A stretch of DNA of 64,000 nt from Hydnum rufescens UP504 (taxonomy: Eukaryota; Basidiomycota; Agaricomycetes; Cantharellales; Hydnaceae): positions 36,894 through 100,893 of the forward strand of contig MU129041.1 of assembly GCA_014904985.1 (NCBI GenBank). The letters run 5' to 3'. This document shows positions 12,651-25,459 of this stretch, in pieces. The notes under the pieces are model-generated. The model was given only the letters and a program-made list of their open reading frames with translations, did no database searches and was not told the origin of the DNA. Position numbers and translations under genes: made by a program. Position 1 is the first letter of the stretch, and each line of letters begins with the position of its first letter.

Positions 12651-13823
12651 TTAGGTGGCGTTCGAGCCGAAATTGATCACGGTAATCTCGGGACCGGCCA
12701 CAGTATTGGCATCTGTGACGTTTCCATCTCCGGCGGTGGTCTATAAGGAATAAAAGGTGTTGGTAGAGGACTGAGTGAAAGCGAGAATGAACTGACGACA
12801 ATAGTGTAGAATGTTCCGATCAGTCCATCTGGGAGGGTGGCGCTATAGTCGGGGCTGAGTTGAACTGTCTTGATGGTAAGACCAGAATAGTACACTGCGT
12901 AATAGGTTGTGTTCGCCGAGGGATTGGGCCAAGCGTACGTGATCCTCTTTCCGGGAACAACGCCTGGCGGGGCTGAGGTGAGCTGCGGGAAAGCCTTGAC
13001 TGGGAGAGAAGGATTGGTCTTAGGGCACCCGGTGATGAACGACGCAGCAAGGGAATAGACTTGGCTGTGAAGGTCCTCAAGTGAGAAAACTGCTGAGGGA
13101 TGAACGCACCCAAGAGGAACTCACCTGAGGCCGAGAGGTGTATCAAACGCGAGAGACCATGGTTGCGTCTTGTCTATAGCCGATGCAACCCAGGCTTGGT
13201 GGCGAGACTCCAGTAGTGAGAATGGAGCCCGCGACAGTTAAATATGCCTTGTTGGAGATGAACTGGGCAGCCCCAAGATATGCTGACACGCCCACACCCT
13301 CCAGAACGGAAGATAGTGCAGCGAAGGACATCGGATCAGTGTAGGGGAAGCTTCAGGAATGAAAAGATGAGTGAAAAACGCGTGTCTGAGGACTGCAATG
13401 GCTTCGCTACGAGTAGTTGCACGGAGCAGTCGCCCCAGCGCCGATGGCAGAAGTTAGGGCGGACACGTGAGTGGCTTCATGATCCGCTATTTGCTGGAAG
13501 CGACCACGAGCCCAGGCAGGGAGGCCAGCCTTGGTGAATGTGTCTTCGTCGAACTTGTCGAGGGCGCCATAGCTGTAGGGACGCATCAGCAAGAGTTTTT
13601 ATGGGATGGGGTCAGGAATAAAGAATAAAGGTTTACTAGAATGAGTTCTCCAAGTGCTCAAGAGTGAGCGCGTACTCTGACGAGGGGATGAATTAGTGAA
13701 TATGCGTCTTGAGCGAAAGAGATACACCATACGAAGTATTTGAATGTCTGTGGGACCTTCTCGCTTCAAGGGTGTAGCGACAACATACGCAGTGGATAGG
13801 AGGAGGATAGCTGTGAACTTCAT
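12651..13823 (-). CDS. Secreted ferritin-like domain protein (Rds1-like)
   Basis: ATG 13823 begins a signal peptide ([21 protein letters not shown], cut after Ala likely). The spliced frame reads [13 protein letters not shown], a region around [20 protein letters not shown], then [16 protein letters not shown], and ends [12 protein letters not shown] with TAA at 12651-12653. The paired helices with E, H and ExxH-like residues are those of the Ferritin_2/Rds1 stress-response proteins, common as secreted proteins in fungi. At least four introns of about 50-65 nt have GTATGG or GTAAAC-type donors. No disruption was seen. It has no copy in the arms and lies in the spacer, divergent from the aminopeptidase. 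Its exact biochemical role is not established. Confidence 0.85.
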
Positions 13824-14411
13824 ATGTAGGGAATATGGGGGAGGATGGAAGTGAGGAGAAAATCGCGAGAGGGGGGCTATTTATGCATTTGCCACGGCTT
13901 CTTCCCAAAATATCATAAACATACGATATGCCAGATGATGACGATTCGAACTCGAAGAGACCCACGACGGCATACATGGATCACGATACCATCGTTCGGC
14001 AGCGCAGCCCATGGTCGATACGGGTTCCCCAGAGCGTTGGGACCTTCTTTCCGTCCCAGGGGATTTTTCTTGATTGAAGAACACTAGAGATGCTGTATCG
14101 CGCTGAATTGAGGTTCGACAAAAACGAGCCTAGCTTCCGTTCCTGGTACGGTTCCTTCCAAGCACTGGTTGTCGCATGTCGCTGCCTATTTCGATCTCTC
14201 TCTTTCCTACGCAATGGGGTCAAACGAGCGCGTTCCCTGGCCGAGGGTGATCGGTCGGGAATTCTGCATGGATCGGGGGATTTGAATTGATCTCTTAATG
14301 AAAAAATAAGCAAATCATCACGTAAGCTCCCACCTCATGGCCTCATTTTGGGCCAGAGTGACTTTTCCACGTCGGTTAGTACCGGCCCTCTACTTCCGTC
14401 GCAACATCCAG
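13824..14411. promoter_or_regulatory. Divergent upstream region, ferritin-like gene and aminopeptidase
   Basis: 588 bp separate the two starts. An A/T-rich CTATTTATGC stretch at about 13878, just upstream of the ferritin-like ATG, could be its TATA region. Nothing else is recognisable. Confidence 0.35.
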
Positions 14412-17373
14412 ATGGTCTCCATCGATCCTGCCACCCAGGCAAACTATACGGATATCAGGTATGCATTATCCAGGTTGTAGCCTGATCTAAGCTCACCATC
14501 TCATAAGTTCGACGCATGTTCACTTCGACTGGGATATCAATTGGAGCAAGCGCGTCATCTCTGGCTCTGCCACTCACACTCTTCTCGCACACCAGCCTGT
14601 GGACCATGTTATGTCAGGATCCCCCCGTGCATCCCCGCGATCTTAACCTCATGGCCATTTTACAGCTTTGATTCATCCTACCTCACCATCGACGCGGTCA
14701 AGATCGCGGGCAAATCGGCCCAGGTAAGTCTGCCTCCTGATATATACTATCAACCCGCCAACTCGTCATGTATCCAGTTCGACCTCAAGCCCCCTCATCC
14801 AGTCTTGGGATCAGCTCTTGTCATCCCTTTGGCTTCAAATTGGCTTCCGGAGATAAGCCGAGGTCACGATCGAATACAGCACCACGGATCAAGGGACCGC
14901 TGTAGGATGGCTCGAAAAGGAGTGAGTGCCTCCCGGCCTATGTGATCCGTTCTTATAATTATGAACGCAGACAAACTGCTGGAAAACGATTTAATTATCT
15001 GTTCTCCCAATGTCAACCCATATACGCCAGGTGTCTAGCGCCGTTGCAAGGTACTGTCTGCCTCGTCATCATGGCCACTCTTCATTCTCACTTGTTGCAC
15101 CCACATCCAATCCGTAGATAGTCCTTCTGTGAAGATTGTGAGAGCCTTTCTGCATACTGCTGGTTAGATCTCAACAGCCTCGTAGACATATAGTGCTCGA
15201 GTTAGATCGGTGCTACCAGTCCTGCTCTCTGCCATCCGAGTTTCTCCCCCTTCAGCGCTGATTCACGGCGGAAAACGTGTAGGGGAAGAAACCGTCGAGT
15301 ATGTCTATAAGCAGGTTCGTTGCTAAATTCTTTTCATATACATATTCCTAGTGATGTTTCTTTTAAGCCTGTGTCCATTCCCTCTTACCTCATCGCCATT
15401 GCCTCCGGCAACATTGTCTATCGCCCGTTTCCTGCTATCCCGGGGAAGGAATGGTCTACAGGTGTCTGGACAGAACCAGAGTTGATGGAATCCAGCTACT
15501 GGGAATTCAATGAAGACACAGCCAGGTACGAATCAATTCTGATTTTTAGATTCCATCTCATTTAAGTCATCCACCGGAGTAGGTATGTCGAAGAAGCGGA
15601 GAAGATCGTCACCCCCTACGAATTCGGAGTGTATGACCTGCTCCTCTTGCCTCCTAGTTTCCCGTATGGAGGGATGTAAGTTCAAATGCTACTTTACCTA
15701 GTGTTATCGAAGGTCTAAAAGCACCCAATCAGGGAGAATGCCTGTCTTACCTTTATAACACCAAGTACGTATCTAACGGTCCTTCGTTCTGCTCAATAGG
15801 TGGGTCTAAAATATTCCCGTTGTTAGCACTTCTTGCTGGAGATAGAAGTTTGGTCGATGTCGTTGGGCACGAAATTTCCCACAGTTGGTTTGGGAACAAT
15901 GTCACGTCAGTCTGGTTGCTTACCCGCCTTTTGTACCTCTTATTCATGGATCCCATCTTTAGTACGGCAGACTCAGGCCACGTGAGTCTCCATCACCAAC
16001 CTGATAGTATGAATCATTGGGCGCTGATCCTTGACGTTAATTTCAGTTCTGGCTCAATGAAGTCCGTACCAATCCGATTTCGGTGCTTCCTTTCCTTAAT
16101 TGAGATACCCTTGAACTATTAGGGATGGACGACGTGGATGGAGCGGTTACTCCAACAGGCCCTTCATGGCCCGGCCGAGCGAGATTTTTCGTATATCATC
16201 GGACGCAAAGCCCTTACTGAAGCTCTCAAATCATATGAAAACAATCCGAAGTATCAGAGGTTGGTTATTCATTACGAGGTATGTACACATTATACGCACA
16301 TGCTTGGGATGCTTCTGAACCCCATTCTCTGCATCGACAAGTTTGGCGAAGACCCCGATGATGCATACTCCTCCATACCATACGAAAAAGGGTCAAATTT
16401 CCTTTTATATCTCGGTTCGTTGGTTTATTTGTTGTTCCCATTTTTTTCATCTATATATAATTGCTTTAAACCATCCAGAGAGACTCCTTGGAGGCCTAGA
16501 TGTCTTTGTTCCATATGTTAAAGACTATGTTACCACTTTTCGTGGCAAATCTATACGGACAGAGCAATGGAAAGAGCATCTGTACTCCTATTTCCGGCAG
16601 AACGGTGGTGAGGAGAAGATTAGACTCCTTGATAGCGTCGATTGGGATGTAAGATGACTCGATGTGTTCGTCCCTTTAGCTAAGCTAATTCTTTATTGTT
16701 TAACTTTTGGCAGGCCTGGTTCTACGGTGAAGGACTGCAGCTCCCGGTAGAGATTACTTATGATACTACCTAGCGAACGATGCATATGCCCTTGCTGCCC
16801 GTTGGAATCAATCACGCGACGAACAGGATCCGTCAAAATTGGCCTTCAATGCAACAGACCTGAAGGACTTCAATTCGAATCAGAAAGGTGGACCACTACT
16901 CACCTAGCTCCGAATAGACTTACTCACCCAATACTACCCATAGTTGTTTTCCTTGAGCGCCTTTCGGATATTGGTGGGGTCTCCTTACCAGCGACGCACA
17001 TCCACCATCTCAACGCGACATACAACTTTAATACATCGTCTAATGCCGAAATTCGTCTCCGGTGGTACAACCTTGCCCTGACGACCCCAGGGGCCACTTC
17101 GTACGCCCGTGATGCAGCAGAATGGCTGGTGGATCCTAAGGGTCTGAAGGGGAGAATGAAATTCTGCAGGCCCGTGTTCAAAAAGCTTTTCAGAGTCGAT
17201 CCGAAGTTGACAACGGAAACGTGGAAACTGAATTCACAATTCTTCCACCCTATCGCCCGACGTCTGATTGACAAGGCATGCGGGTGTTCTTTTTTTTTTC
17301 TTGATTTTTACCATCTGATGATCCGATATTATTCTCTTGATAGGATCTTGGCATCGCAGAACATCGGTCATGA
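14412..17373 (+). pseudogene. M1 aminopeptidase of the leukotriene A4 hydrolase family, likely one frameshift
   Basis: Zinc metallopeptidase of family M1, LTA4H subgroup: cytosolic aminopeptidase, in some members also an epoxide hydrolase. ATG 14412 gives MVSIDPATQANYTDIR, and the next exon gives HVHFDWDINWSKRVISGSAT. Later exons show YLIAIASGN, PYGGM (exopeptidase motif region, GGMEN), the zinc site HEISHSWFGN near 15866, NEGW-type sequence then TTWMERLLQQ, and IPYEKGSNFLLYL. The end is FHPIARRLIDK then DLGIAEHRS with TGA 17371-17373. More than ten short introns occur. The last appears to be GC-AG (donor AAG|GCATGC at about 17275). After YDTT at 16770 the frame must shift by one base to continue as ANDAYALAARW. 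This is a single-base loss or an assembly error, and otherwise the gene looks complete. Confidence 0.75.
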
Positions 17374-17639
17374 TTTAGTGTATCACTTGCAGTACAAAAA
17401 AATTTTTGTGAGAAATAAAATGAACTGATGTTTTGTACATTGTGGGTTCCCAAGGGCCGAGGCACAATACTATAATTGGGATCTCTGCAATGAGTCTGCA
17501 TGGTTTAGTGACCAAGGTGGCGAGTCGTCATAAGATATTGCTTTACCCCCTGGTAGACGATCTGAAGAAGTGTGGACAGGGCTCACAGTCGATAGACTAA
17601 TACCAGCCGAGGATTTTGATTGACCCGACGGCGGGATCA

Positions 17640-18330
17640 CGCCTCGGGCTGCTGAGGCTCGGCGCGACGTTGAAGATTCAGACGAACTCCGCCATGCGCT
17701 GATTGTCCGGCCCTGGACGGCGTAAGTGAAGTCGGGGGGGGATGGACTTGAACGAATAGCTTCGCTTGCGACTGTACGATGGGATAGCAGGGGTATCTAA
17801 AAAGCGTACGAGGGTATGCTTTGCGCCTGGCGATTGATATTGAGTTTGAGAGGTAGTTTTAGAAGACGTCGCTGGAGAAGGGTGTTCTGGCTCTCTGGGA
17901 TCTCCCGAGCCCATTGAGTTTCGTGAGGCCCATTTCTATTGGACAGGGAGCGTGAAGGCGGAAGGGAAAGCCGATAGTGTTGCAGGCGTTTGGAACCGGA
18001 GAGACATGTAATTAGAAACGCTTCACACCGCGCCCAGCCAGTCTCCCTCTCGTTCCCTGGCCTCTTCAACCATGGTATGCCCTGTTCGTCCTGGAAAGAG
18101 AGGGTCGTCAACAGAAGACACATAGCCCAAGCACTCACACATCCTGGCTCTCTGCCCGTAACAGTTCAGATCTTCAGCTTGCTCTCGAGTTGCGGCTGCC
18201 GGAGAATTGCCCAGCGCAGGTCCAACAAATCGTCGATCTTGAGCTTTGCCGCGCGTGGGCGTTGAAGACATAATGGCACCACCGATTTGTGAAAAGGAAA
18301 TCCCCAGCCTCGAGCAAGAGGCAGGCCAGA
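17640..18330 (-). pseudogene. Gene C, third copy, truncated
   Basis: The minus strand carries ALGNSPAAATREQAEDL and, after an intron, DPLFPGRTGHTMVEEA, matching the copy at 24.2-25.5 kb. The upstream hydrophobic segment is interrupted by a stop, and the start found in the right copy is absent. Downstream patches of homology run to about 17.64 kb, next to the aminopeptidase 3' end. The Nudix gene that borders C in both arms is missing here. Confidence 0.4.
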
Positions 18331-19792
18331 CACAAATTTAGAAGTCTACCTCTCCTAAAGCCCCACCATTCGTAAGACCATTGAACAGTCGCTTGGTGAA
18401 CTGGATAGTGCTGTGTGAACAGGAAAGACAGTCTAATCGAGGGTCAGGGTGATGGGATGCAACAGTGTGGAAGGTGCGTCGCCGAAGATTGCGGGGCCTG
18501 ATAGGTAGTATCGTGTCCCACTAAGCTGAATCCGAGCCGAGAATAAATCGATGCGGGACGGAAGCGCCGTGGGATCGTGGATTGCTTAGTTGAAGTATTG
18601 AATGGGAATCGCTCAATCTCAGATCTCCAACGCTTCCTGGTGAAAGTCGATTCACCCAAATGAGAGGACCTCTGTGTACTCGGAGAGGGTTTACTAGGTG
18701 ATTGCATGAGGGAAAAGGTCGCTCTACGGGACAACGCACGATATTCAGGCCAGGCACAAACGCACAGGCATGCGCGAAATTACCTAGGATTAAGGCAAGT
18801 GTGAGCCCCACTGACAAGTGGAACCCTGGCCACGAAAGGAAACCACAATGCCAGAGAACACAGCCGCCACCTGCAGTCTAGAAATTGGCAATATCCGAGG
18901 CGCTTGAATGCTGTCAACCACCAGCGGTGGGCAAAGCTCGTCGCGACCAACAGTTGGTGTTAGGATATTCGGCCGGTGGACACGGTACGGACTTGATCCC
19001 GGGCATCCGCTCGGACTTGTTCTCTTTCTTTTCCTGACTAAGCTCGGGCAGCCATCCCATGTAGGTCCGAATACCCCGTAACGTGCCCGATGCACGTCCC
19101 GTGTGTATTGTATGTGTATAATGAGCGCTTCGCCCCACAATTCATGATCACCGTGCCTTCACTTCCGCCCAACTTGAACAGTTGGCAACCCGCTTACGTA
19201 CTGTTTCAAGTCCAAGGCATTGATAGGCCGGCTGCAATCACCACTATATATCCCGAGATGGCTTGGCAACCAAGTTGTTCGTTCCAGCAAGTTGCCAACA
19301 ACCTACAGAATCCATATTACCCACTGGATTGCTCTTCTCATGCCCTTCGTTGCACTTTGTGCTCTGAGGGTGCACAAGAATCCCGTGATAGGTAGTTCAC
19401 GGATTATTGAAGACTTCACCCCAACCGCTTCACTGCTATCTAATCCTCGGTCCTCACGAATACCCTGTCGCCTTTGAGAGGTGAGCCTCCTATTCAGTTC
19501 AAGCTCTATCGGAACCGGTTCTCAGTTCAATCCACCGATCGAGCGATGCGGACGTCCAAGCCAAGCATGAAGGTGACTATTGACCTGCGACGCGCACGCT
19601 TGTTCCGGTAGTGGTATTGGCAAACAGGCGTCAGTGCTATATTAGGATTGCCTTTCTTCTTGGCGTGCTTGTGGAAGGTCTAAGCCATTGGTGTCCCCAC
19701 CTTGCGGCACTATCTTCATTCCGAAGTTATCCAGGCCAGGGTATCCAGAGTCATCCATGTAACAGAGTATGAAATACAAACAGTAACGAGAT
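18331..19792. other. Intergenic block between C and B, third copy
   Basis: Homologous in patches to 25.5-26.7 kb and less to 8.8-9.6 kb (for example TCGCGACCAACAG near 18940, and TCCATATTACC near 19310). Open frames of about 100 codons exist on both strands, but none is preserved between copies, so I call no gene. It may contain 5' elements of C. Confidence 0.35.
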
Positions 19793-22072
19793 TCAGAGCA
19801 TATCCGCAGTCATCCATGTATCTTCATCGTCCAAGGCCCTCGACGCAGCCAATATCACTGCCGCGTGAAGTTCCTTGTACTGTTCAGCCTTCACAAGCTC
19901 AGAGATTTGGCCGATTGCGCGGTTTGGTTGCAACGCCGGGAATGTGGTCTCGTTGACATACGACTTGACTTGCTCATGGACGCTGCCCTTACGCCGTGAA
20001 TACTCCTTCAACACAAGACTGACCATCGCAGGAGATATCCGGTCCAATCCACGGGAATCTAACCTCCGACCCAATCCTCGGGACTCTACCAAGGCAAATA
20101 AACAGCTCATCACAATGATCATGTCGATCACATATCCCATCAGATATCGAAGGATTTTGGGACTATATTATGGTATGGTTTAACTGGAGCTTCGCCTACG
20201 CATGATGGACACTCACGTTCTTCGGTACATTCCATAGACCCATGAAGCCAGTACCACAGTGATTGCAACTGGGACGACAATTGGTGCTGAATACGGGAGG
20301 GCTCCTATGATAGCAGCAGCGGGACCAGCAACGTTTATGGCGGTATTGAGACTGACATGGTTGCGTATCATGCTTTGTCGTTCAGATCGAGAGGACAGGG
20401 CAATGCTCACAAATTCGGAGGGTCCGGGCGGTCGCTTGCAAGATCTGTGACCAGATGGGTCATCAGAGCTCGAAATTCCGTCGACTTTAGACACTGTACC
20501 CAAGAACTCGATTAGCACAAACGATCGTTGCGACGACTGATGCAAGGCGTGCCTGGTGGTCTGGGTCATTGAAATTCCAGCCGTTGGCAATGTCATCATG
20601 GATGACCCGAACGCATTCATCAAGACGGTGGCCAGTAAGGTATCCGGAGAACATATAGTGCCAATACTCTATGGAAACGAAAAGGTGGACATGAGAATCT
20701 CTCCCGTTCCTAAAATTGACGCACGGCGTCGCCCGACACTAGAAGATGTAATATGAACGTTAGACAAGTGTTAGTGAACAGACTGACAGACTGGACGCAC
20801 TCAATCGATGTTGAGATCTTTGTTCCGAGACTATGTCTTTGAGCAAATGCGAAAAGCCAGCCTTCAAGATCCGTAAGAACACCGACGATAGAGTTCTTGG
20901 TGAGGTCGATCAATTTCTCGATAGTGTCTCTGTACTCGGTCGTCGCTGGAAATCAGACTGTATCAGTGCGCGAATAAACGTCATCCAACCAATAGTACAC
21001 ACTAGAAACCACGGCCCATGTATGTCTATGGCCTCCTATCGAATTGAGGGGCCTCTCGCAGCGAATTCTTACGGCGTCCATTGCAGTCTCTTGAGCTCGA
21101 CGCTCCCACTCGACTTCGTTCTTACCAAGGGTTCGTGCAAGATCACCCTTCTTTCGTATCACAAGCTGGTCGTATTTGGTAAATACGACAATGATCGGTA
21201 CTTGGGGGATGCAGGTGATACATTGCCAACAGTGAGCACAGAGGCACCAGGTTCAAGAGAAGTAATCAATATACCCTGGTTGGTATCGTCCTGGAGGAGT
21301 GTTTCATCTCCTCGCTCAAAAACTCGACCTCCAGCAACGGGAATCTCGCAGCACAACCTAGAGACATGAGAAATGGCAATTTCATCAGCGTGCACTGGAT
21401 AAAAGGCCACGTTACACACACCAAATAGCATGTAGCCTGTCTTTGAGCTCCCTTTCCGCGCTCTTCCTCTTGATGAAGTCTTGCACTGTTTGAAGATTCT
21501 TGATATCTCCGCCAACAAAACCCTGTGAATCGTGTAGAATGAGTCGCTGGTTATCATCAGAGGCGAGTTCTTGGTCAATGTCGTGCCGAGTGGCATGGTC
21601 ATCAGATGTTCTCTATCACATGCGTTGGAATCAAATAGTGCGACATTTGGGAAACCACAGGAGGACACACAGCAAGATTGACACCGAATACTGCGTTGAT
21701 CAAAGAAGATTTTCCCACTCCTGACTGCGAATGCTCTACAATAAGTGGAATGTAACGGAAAGGGCGCATGGCTTACTTTGCCCACAACGAGCACCCTGAA
21801 CCTAATGACGCTAGTTGAGCACTGACAGAGGCATGGATGACGGACGCGGGATACCTAGAATCCCCTAGCCGAGTGTCGGTGGTGGGCCTGAGCGGGGAGG
21901 AGTCCGGGGATGCATCGATGGGATTGGCTGATGCTGATGGGTGAAGGTGTACCGTATCGCTCCCAGTTTGACTACCTGGGTGAGTGGGATCCACAGTATA
22001 AGAGCGAGTGTCAGGATCAGGGGCAGGAACGGGGTGTGGCCGACGGAAGAACTTGGGAATTCGGAGCCGCAT
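19793..22072 (-). CDS. P-loop GTPase B, third copy
   Basis: ATG 22072 begins MRLRIPKFFRRPHPVPAPD, then a Pro/Ser-rich segment ending LGDS. After a short intron the frame reads RFRVLVVGK. The second intron ends before the GVGKSS part of the P-loop. G3 lies in HDSQGFVGG and G4 in VVFTKYD. The domain tail includes ENEVEWERRAQE-like sequence and a block matching DECVRVIHDDIAN. The C-terminus has a hydrophobic segment (APIVVPVAITVVLASWVYG), then an exon with YLMGYVIDMIIVMSCLFAL, and ends ALDDEDTWMTADML. Compared with the right copy it has a nine-residue internal duplication (ESRGLGRRLD). Membrane association through the C-terminal hydrophobic segments is likely. No fatal shift was confirmed, but a full splice model was not built. 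Confidence 0.6.
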
Positions 22073-22639
22073 TATTGGCTAACAAATGGTGTGCAGCGAT
22101 AGTTCGATACTGGCCCTGAAGACAAGTTAGGGTCACGTTCTTGTTCAGCTACAAAAAGGTGCGGTCCTTCAATACGTGCCAAGTTTGCTGGAGTGCCCGA
22201 GGAAGTCATAAAGCCACAAGCACTGGCACTGCATTCTGGACCTTCATCACCGAGGAAATGGGTGTATTTGGTGTTTTGACACCGATGCAATAGTATCAGG
22301 AAGCCAAAAAAAGAAATCACCCACAAGGGGTCGAACAGGAAGCATCAAGAAGCTGACAGCGAGGTACGGGATTAGCCCAGGTTCAAGACGCCAAAGACTG
22401 CCAAATTTTGGCACCGCATTCGGGAATTCGCCGCTCGCATAATCACAAAATCGCCCTCGAAATCCGGGAACCCCGGATCCCGCTTCTAAGTGTGTTTACA
22501 AGGGTCCTGCTGACGATTAGGTGGGAAATTTTGGATCTATACAACGGTGGAAATTTACATGGTCCCTACATTTTGATTGCAACTGTTAACAAATCAATCC
22601 GCAGCCTAGTGATAAGCCCTGGGCGCTAATAGCACAGCT
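22073..22639. other. Upstream sequence of third B copy and inner end of right arm
   Basis: Homology to the left arm begins near 22560, inverted relative to 12310. I see no gene. The 22.07-22.35 kb part resembles upstream sequence of other B copies. Confidence 0.4.
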
Positions 22640-23962
22640 TTTCGGACGTGGCCGAAAATGACGATACCCCTGACCGGCAGATTTCTCCCCAAATCTACTT
22701 TCATGACGGATAACGCTCTCTCGTATTGTATCCTCTGTCGAGCTGTCACCTAGGATGCGAAGTTGGTCACCTTGAAGCTGATTCACTGGCGAGATCAGGA
22801 AGGCAAAGAGGCGAGATGGGACACATATAGATTTTCAATCTATTATCTTCCGTCCACTCATTTCGTTTACGTATATAATCTATGTACAGCGGCAGTGGGA
22901 AGTAGCTGAGCGGAAGACGCGCCGTTTGTTGGAGTAGGCGGTTATCGGTTACGGCGTATTAGTGTCACGTGCCCGTTTGTGGGCGGCCTCCACCCCTCCC
23001 CGCTCTTCTGGCCCGCTCTAGGCCGACCCCTTTTATTATATATAGCGTATGTACTACACATAGTTTCCCCACTGGTTTGTACCTCCGCGACACACGAGGT
23101 TCTTTATCCCAAAACCGTTCTTCTGGGACGGTACGTCGTCTGTGTGCATCCAAACAACTGTATGCGTGCGTCGAACGATGGACGCCCCCCTAATTTTCCA
23201 TTGCATTTGCAAGGTGTCGCAATATTGCCTTTGTTGCGATCCAAGGTGCCGTCAGAGCCTCTTCCCACCCTCATTCTCGAGCAGCATCGCCCTCCTCTGG
23301 GAACGTCGTCATAGGTAAGGATGCACGTTCTCCGTGAATTTGGCATCGCCGCTCCATCACACCATGGAAATTTATTTATCTTCCCCAGAGCTTCCCGCCA
23401 GTCAGTCAAAGGCCTCCGGTGCTAATGCAGAAACGCAATTTCGTATCCTCAATGGGGCTTATCTAAATACGCAGGTCTCATCGACCATGGCGAAACCGCC
23501 GAAACCGAACTCAAGGAAGAAACGGGATTGACGGCTGCGAGCATCGTAGAATCATCCCCAGTTCTAGTCCCGGACGCAGGTGATTTCGATTAACTTCCTC
23601 GCGATGACGTTACAATAATTAACGATCCCGTGATTTCTCTCTCTCAAATCTATTGCTCAAAAGGCATGACGAGGGCGAACATGAAGTTTGTGGTCCTGGA
23701 CGTGGACTTGGATAGTCTAAGCGATGAACTGCCTTTTCAGAATTTAGAGGACGGCGAATATATCGTGTGGAGAATTGTAGAACTTGATGAACTCAGTGCC
23801 GTCCTACAGGGTGGGTGCCTACGCGCACTTCCCCGAAGACAATGTGATCCCAATGGTTATACTTTCTGTCCAGACTATGCAAAGCGTGGCTTCGCAATCG
23901 ACGCACGACTATCACATTTCGCAATGGGGTGGAATTTTTCCAGGAAATTCTCCAAGAAATAA
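22640..23962 (+). pseudogene. Nudix hydrolase (YSA1 type), right copy, damaged
   Basis: The plus strand carries DAKLVTLKLIHWRDQEGKE, WEVAERKTR, VAILPLLRS, ILEQHRPP, AGLIDHGETAETELKEETGL, ASIVESSPVLVPDAGD and the tail DARLSHFAMGW, with TAA at 23960. Relative to the left copy, 13 nt are missing between GETAE and ELKEE. This keeps the frame but removes the AAIR part of the Nudix box, including its conserved arginine, so catalysis is doubtful. About 180 bp of foreign sequence sits in or beside the second exon (about 22935-23115). It converges on gene C. Confidence 0.6.
22935..23115. mobile_element. Approx. 180-bp insertion in Nudix gene D, right arm
   Basis: The left copy lacks this segment. Homology resumes at TTCTTCTGGGA on the right. 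The insert is C-rich, then has TTTTATTATATATAGCG, a possible TATA. No clear terminal repeats or target duplication were identified, so the element type is unknown. Confidence 0.4.
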
Positions 23963-24199
23963 TGCCTATCACCGCAGCACCCCAACGCATCACCATGACT
24001 CCGATGAGAAAGCGGGTGGGGCGATAAGCACCCCCATACTCGCATTATGCATTATAACGCGAACAAGAAAGTGTCGTAAATAACCGTTAAATTTGCACCA
24101 TGTGTACCATCGTGAATTCATCAACAATGGATCCTGGTCATATGACCATTCTTATGCATGAAGAAAATGCAGTGAGATTTTGTAAAATGGCCCCCAAAA

Positions 24200-25459
24200 C
24201 GTACGAATGATGACCCCTCGCCTTTCCAAAACTATAAAGGCAGGCTCTATGAACCTGGATCAGGAGATCAGTCTCCGCATACCTGAGTGCTCTGTCGAAA
24301 GCACCCTCCTATGGGAAGACGATTGCGGAGATGGTGTTCTGCTGGTATCCTGTTCGGTGGCATCGCTTCGCGTCGACACCAGGATGGCGTTGGGATAACT
24401 GCGGGCATACTCTTCTAGTTCCTCGTTCTCCTCTCTCCTTCGTCATTTGCCATTGCCAAGGGGGGAGACTTGAACTTGATGCCTGGCGGCTAAACACCCA
24501 TCGAGGCGGCGAGTCGTTATAAGATGTCGCCGCCCCCGGCAGACGACTGATGAAGAAGTGTGCACCGGGCCCCCATTTCGTAGAGGACCACCAGCTGGAG
24601 GTTTTGGCTGGCCCGATGGCGGACGGCAGGATCACGCGTCGGGCTGGTGAAGCTGGGTGTGACGTTGAAGATTTAGACAAGCGGCTCCCGCCATGGGCCG
24701 ATGGTAAGACCCTGGGCGGCGTAAGCGAAATCGGGGGAATGAGCTAGGACGAATCGCTTTGCTCGCGGCGATACAATGGGAGAGTGAGGGTATCTAAATA
24801 GTGTACAAGGGTATGCTTTGTGCCTGACGATTCATATTCAGCTTGAGAGAGGGTGTTAGAGGAGGAAAGGGTGTGCTCTTCTGAGTCCGTCGAGTTTCAC
24901 GAGGTACATTGTTATTGGGCAAGGACCGCTAGGACGTACCGAGTTCCTCTTCAATTTTGTCACTGCTTCGTTCAGATCTGAGTCGACAACTGTGGAAGAC
25001 TCGCGCACGGTTGCAGATGAATCATGCAAATCTCGCCACTTCTTTGAAGGCAGAAGTAGGAGCTGATATTGTCAGGCTTTGGGACCGGAGAGACATGTAA
25101 TTAGAAGCGTTTCACACGACGCTCAGCCACATTCTTCCATTCCGTGGCCGTTTCAGCCGTGGTATCACGCCTTCCACTGTTCGTCCCGGAAAGAGAGGGG
25201 GGATGGAGGGTGCGTCGCCTATCGCACATTGCCTTCGACGAGCCCTGCCAGTATAGCCCAGACCTTCAGCCTGCTCTCGAGTTGCGGCTGCCAGAGAATT
25301 TCCCAGCACCGGGGCAGCAAGCGGTCGATCTTGAGAATTGCCTTGTATGGGCCGTTCAGGAATCATGGGAGCACCACCGATTCGTGAAAGGAAATATAGA
25401 GCCGAGAGGAACAGGAAGGCCAGACACAAACTTAGAAGTCGCCCTCTCTTAAAGGGCAC
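24200..25459 (-). pseudogene. Gene C, right copy: membrane-anchored unknown
   Basis: The longest frame opens with GTG at 25459 and reads through one hydrophobic segment (LLSLCLAFLFLSALYFL), a likely signal anchor, then VLGNSLAAATREQAEGL. An in-frame stop lies just upstream and no ATG precedes the hydrophobic segment, so the true start may be lost. A second exon matches PLFPGRTVEGVIPRLKRP. Further patches extend to about 24.2 kb. No known domain was recognised. It is the best preserved of three copies. Confidence 0.4.
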
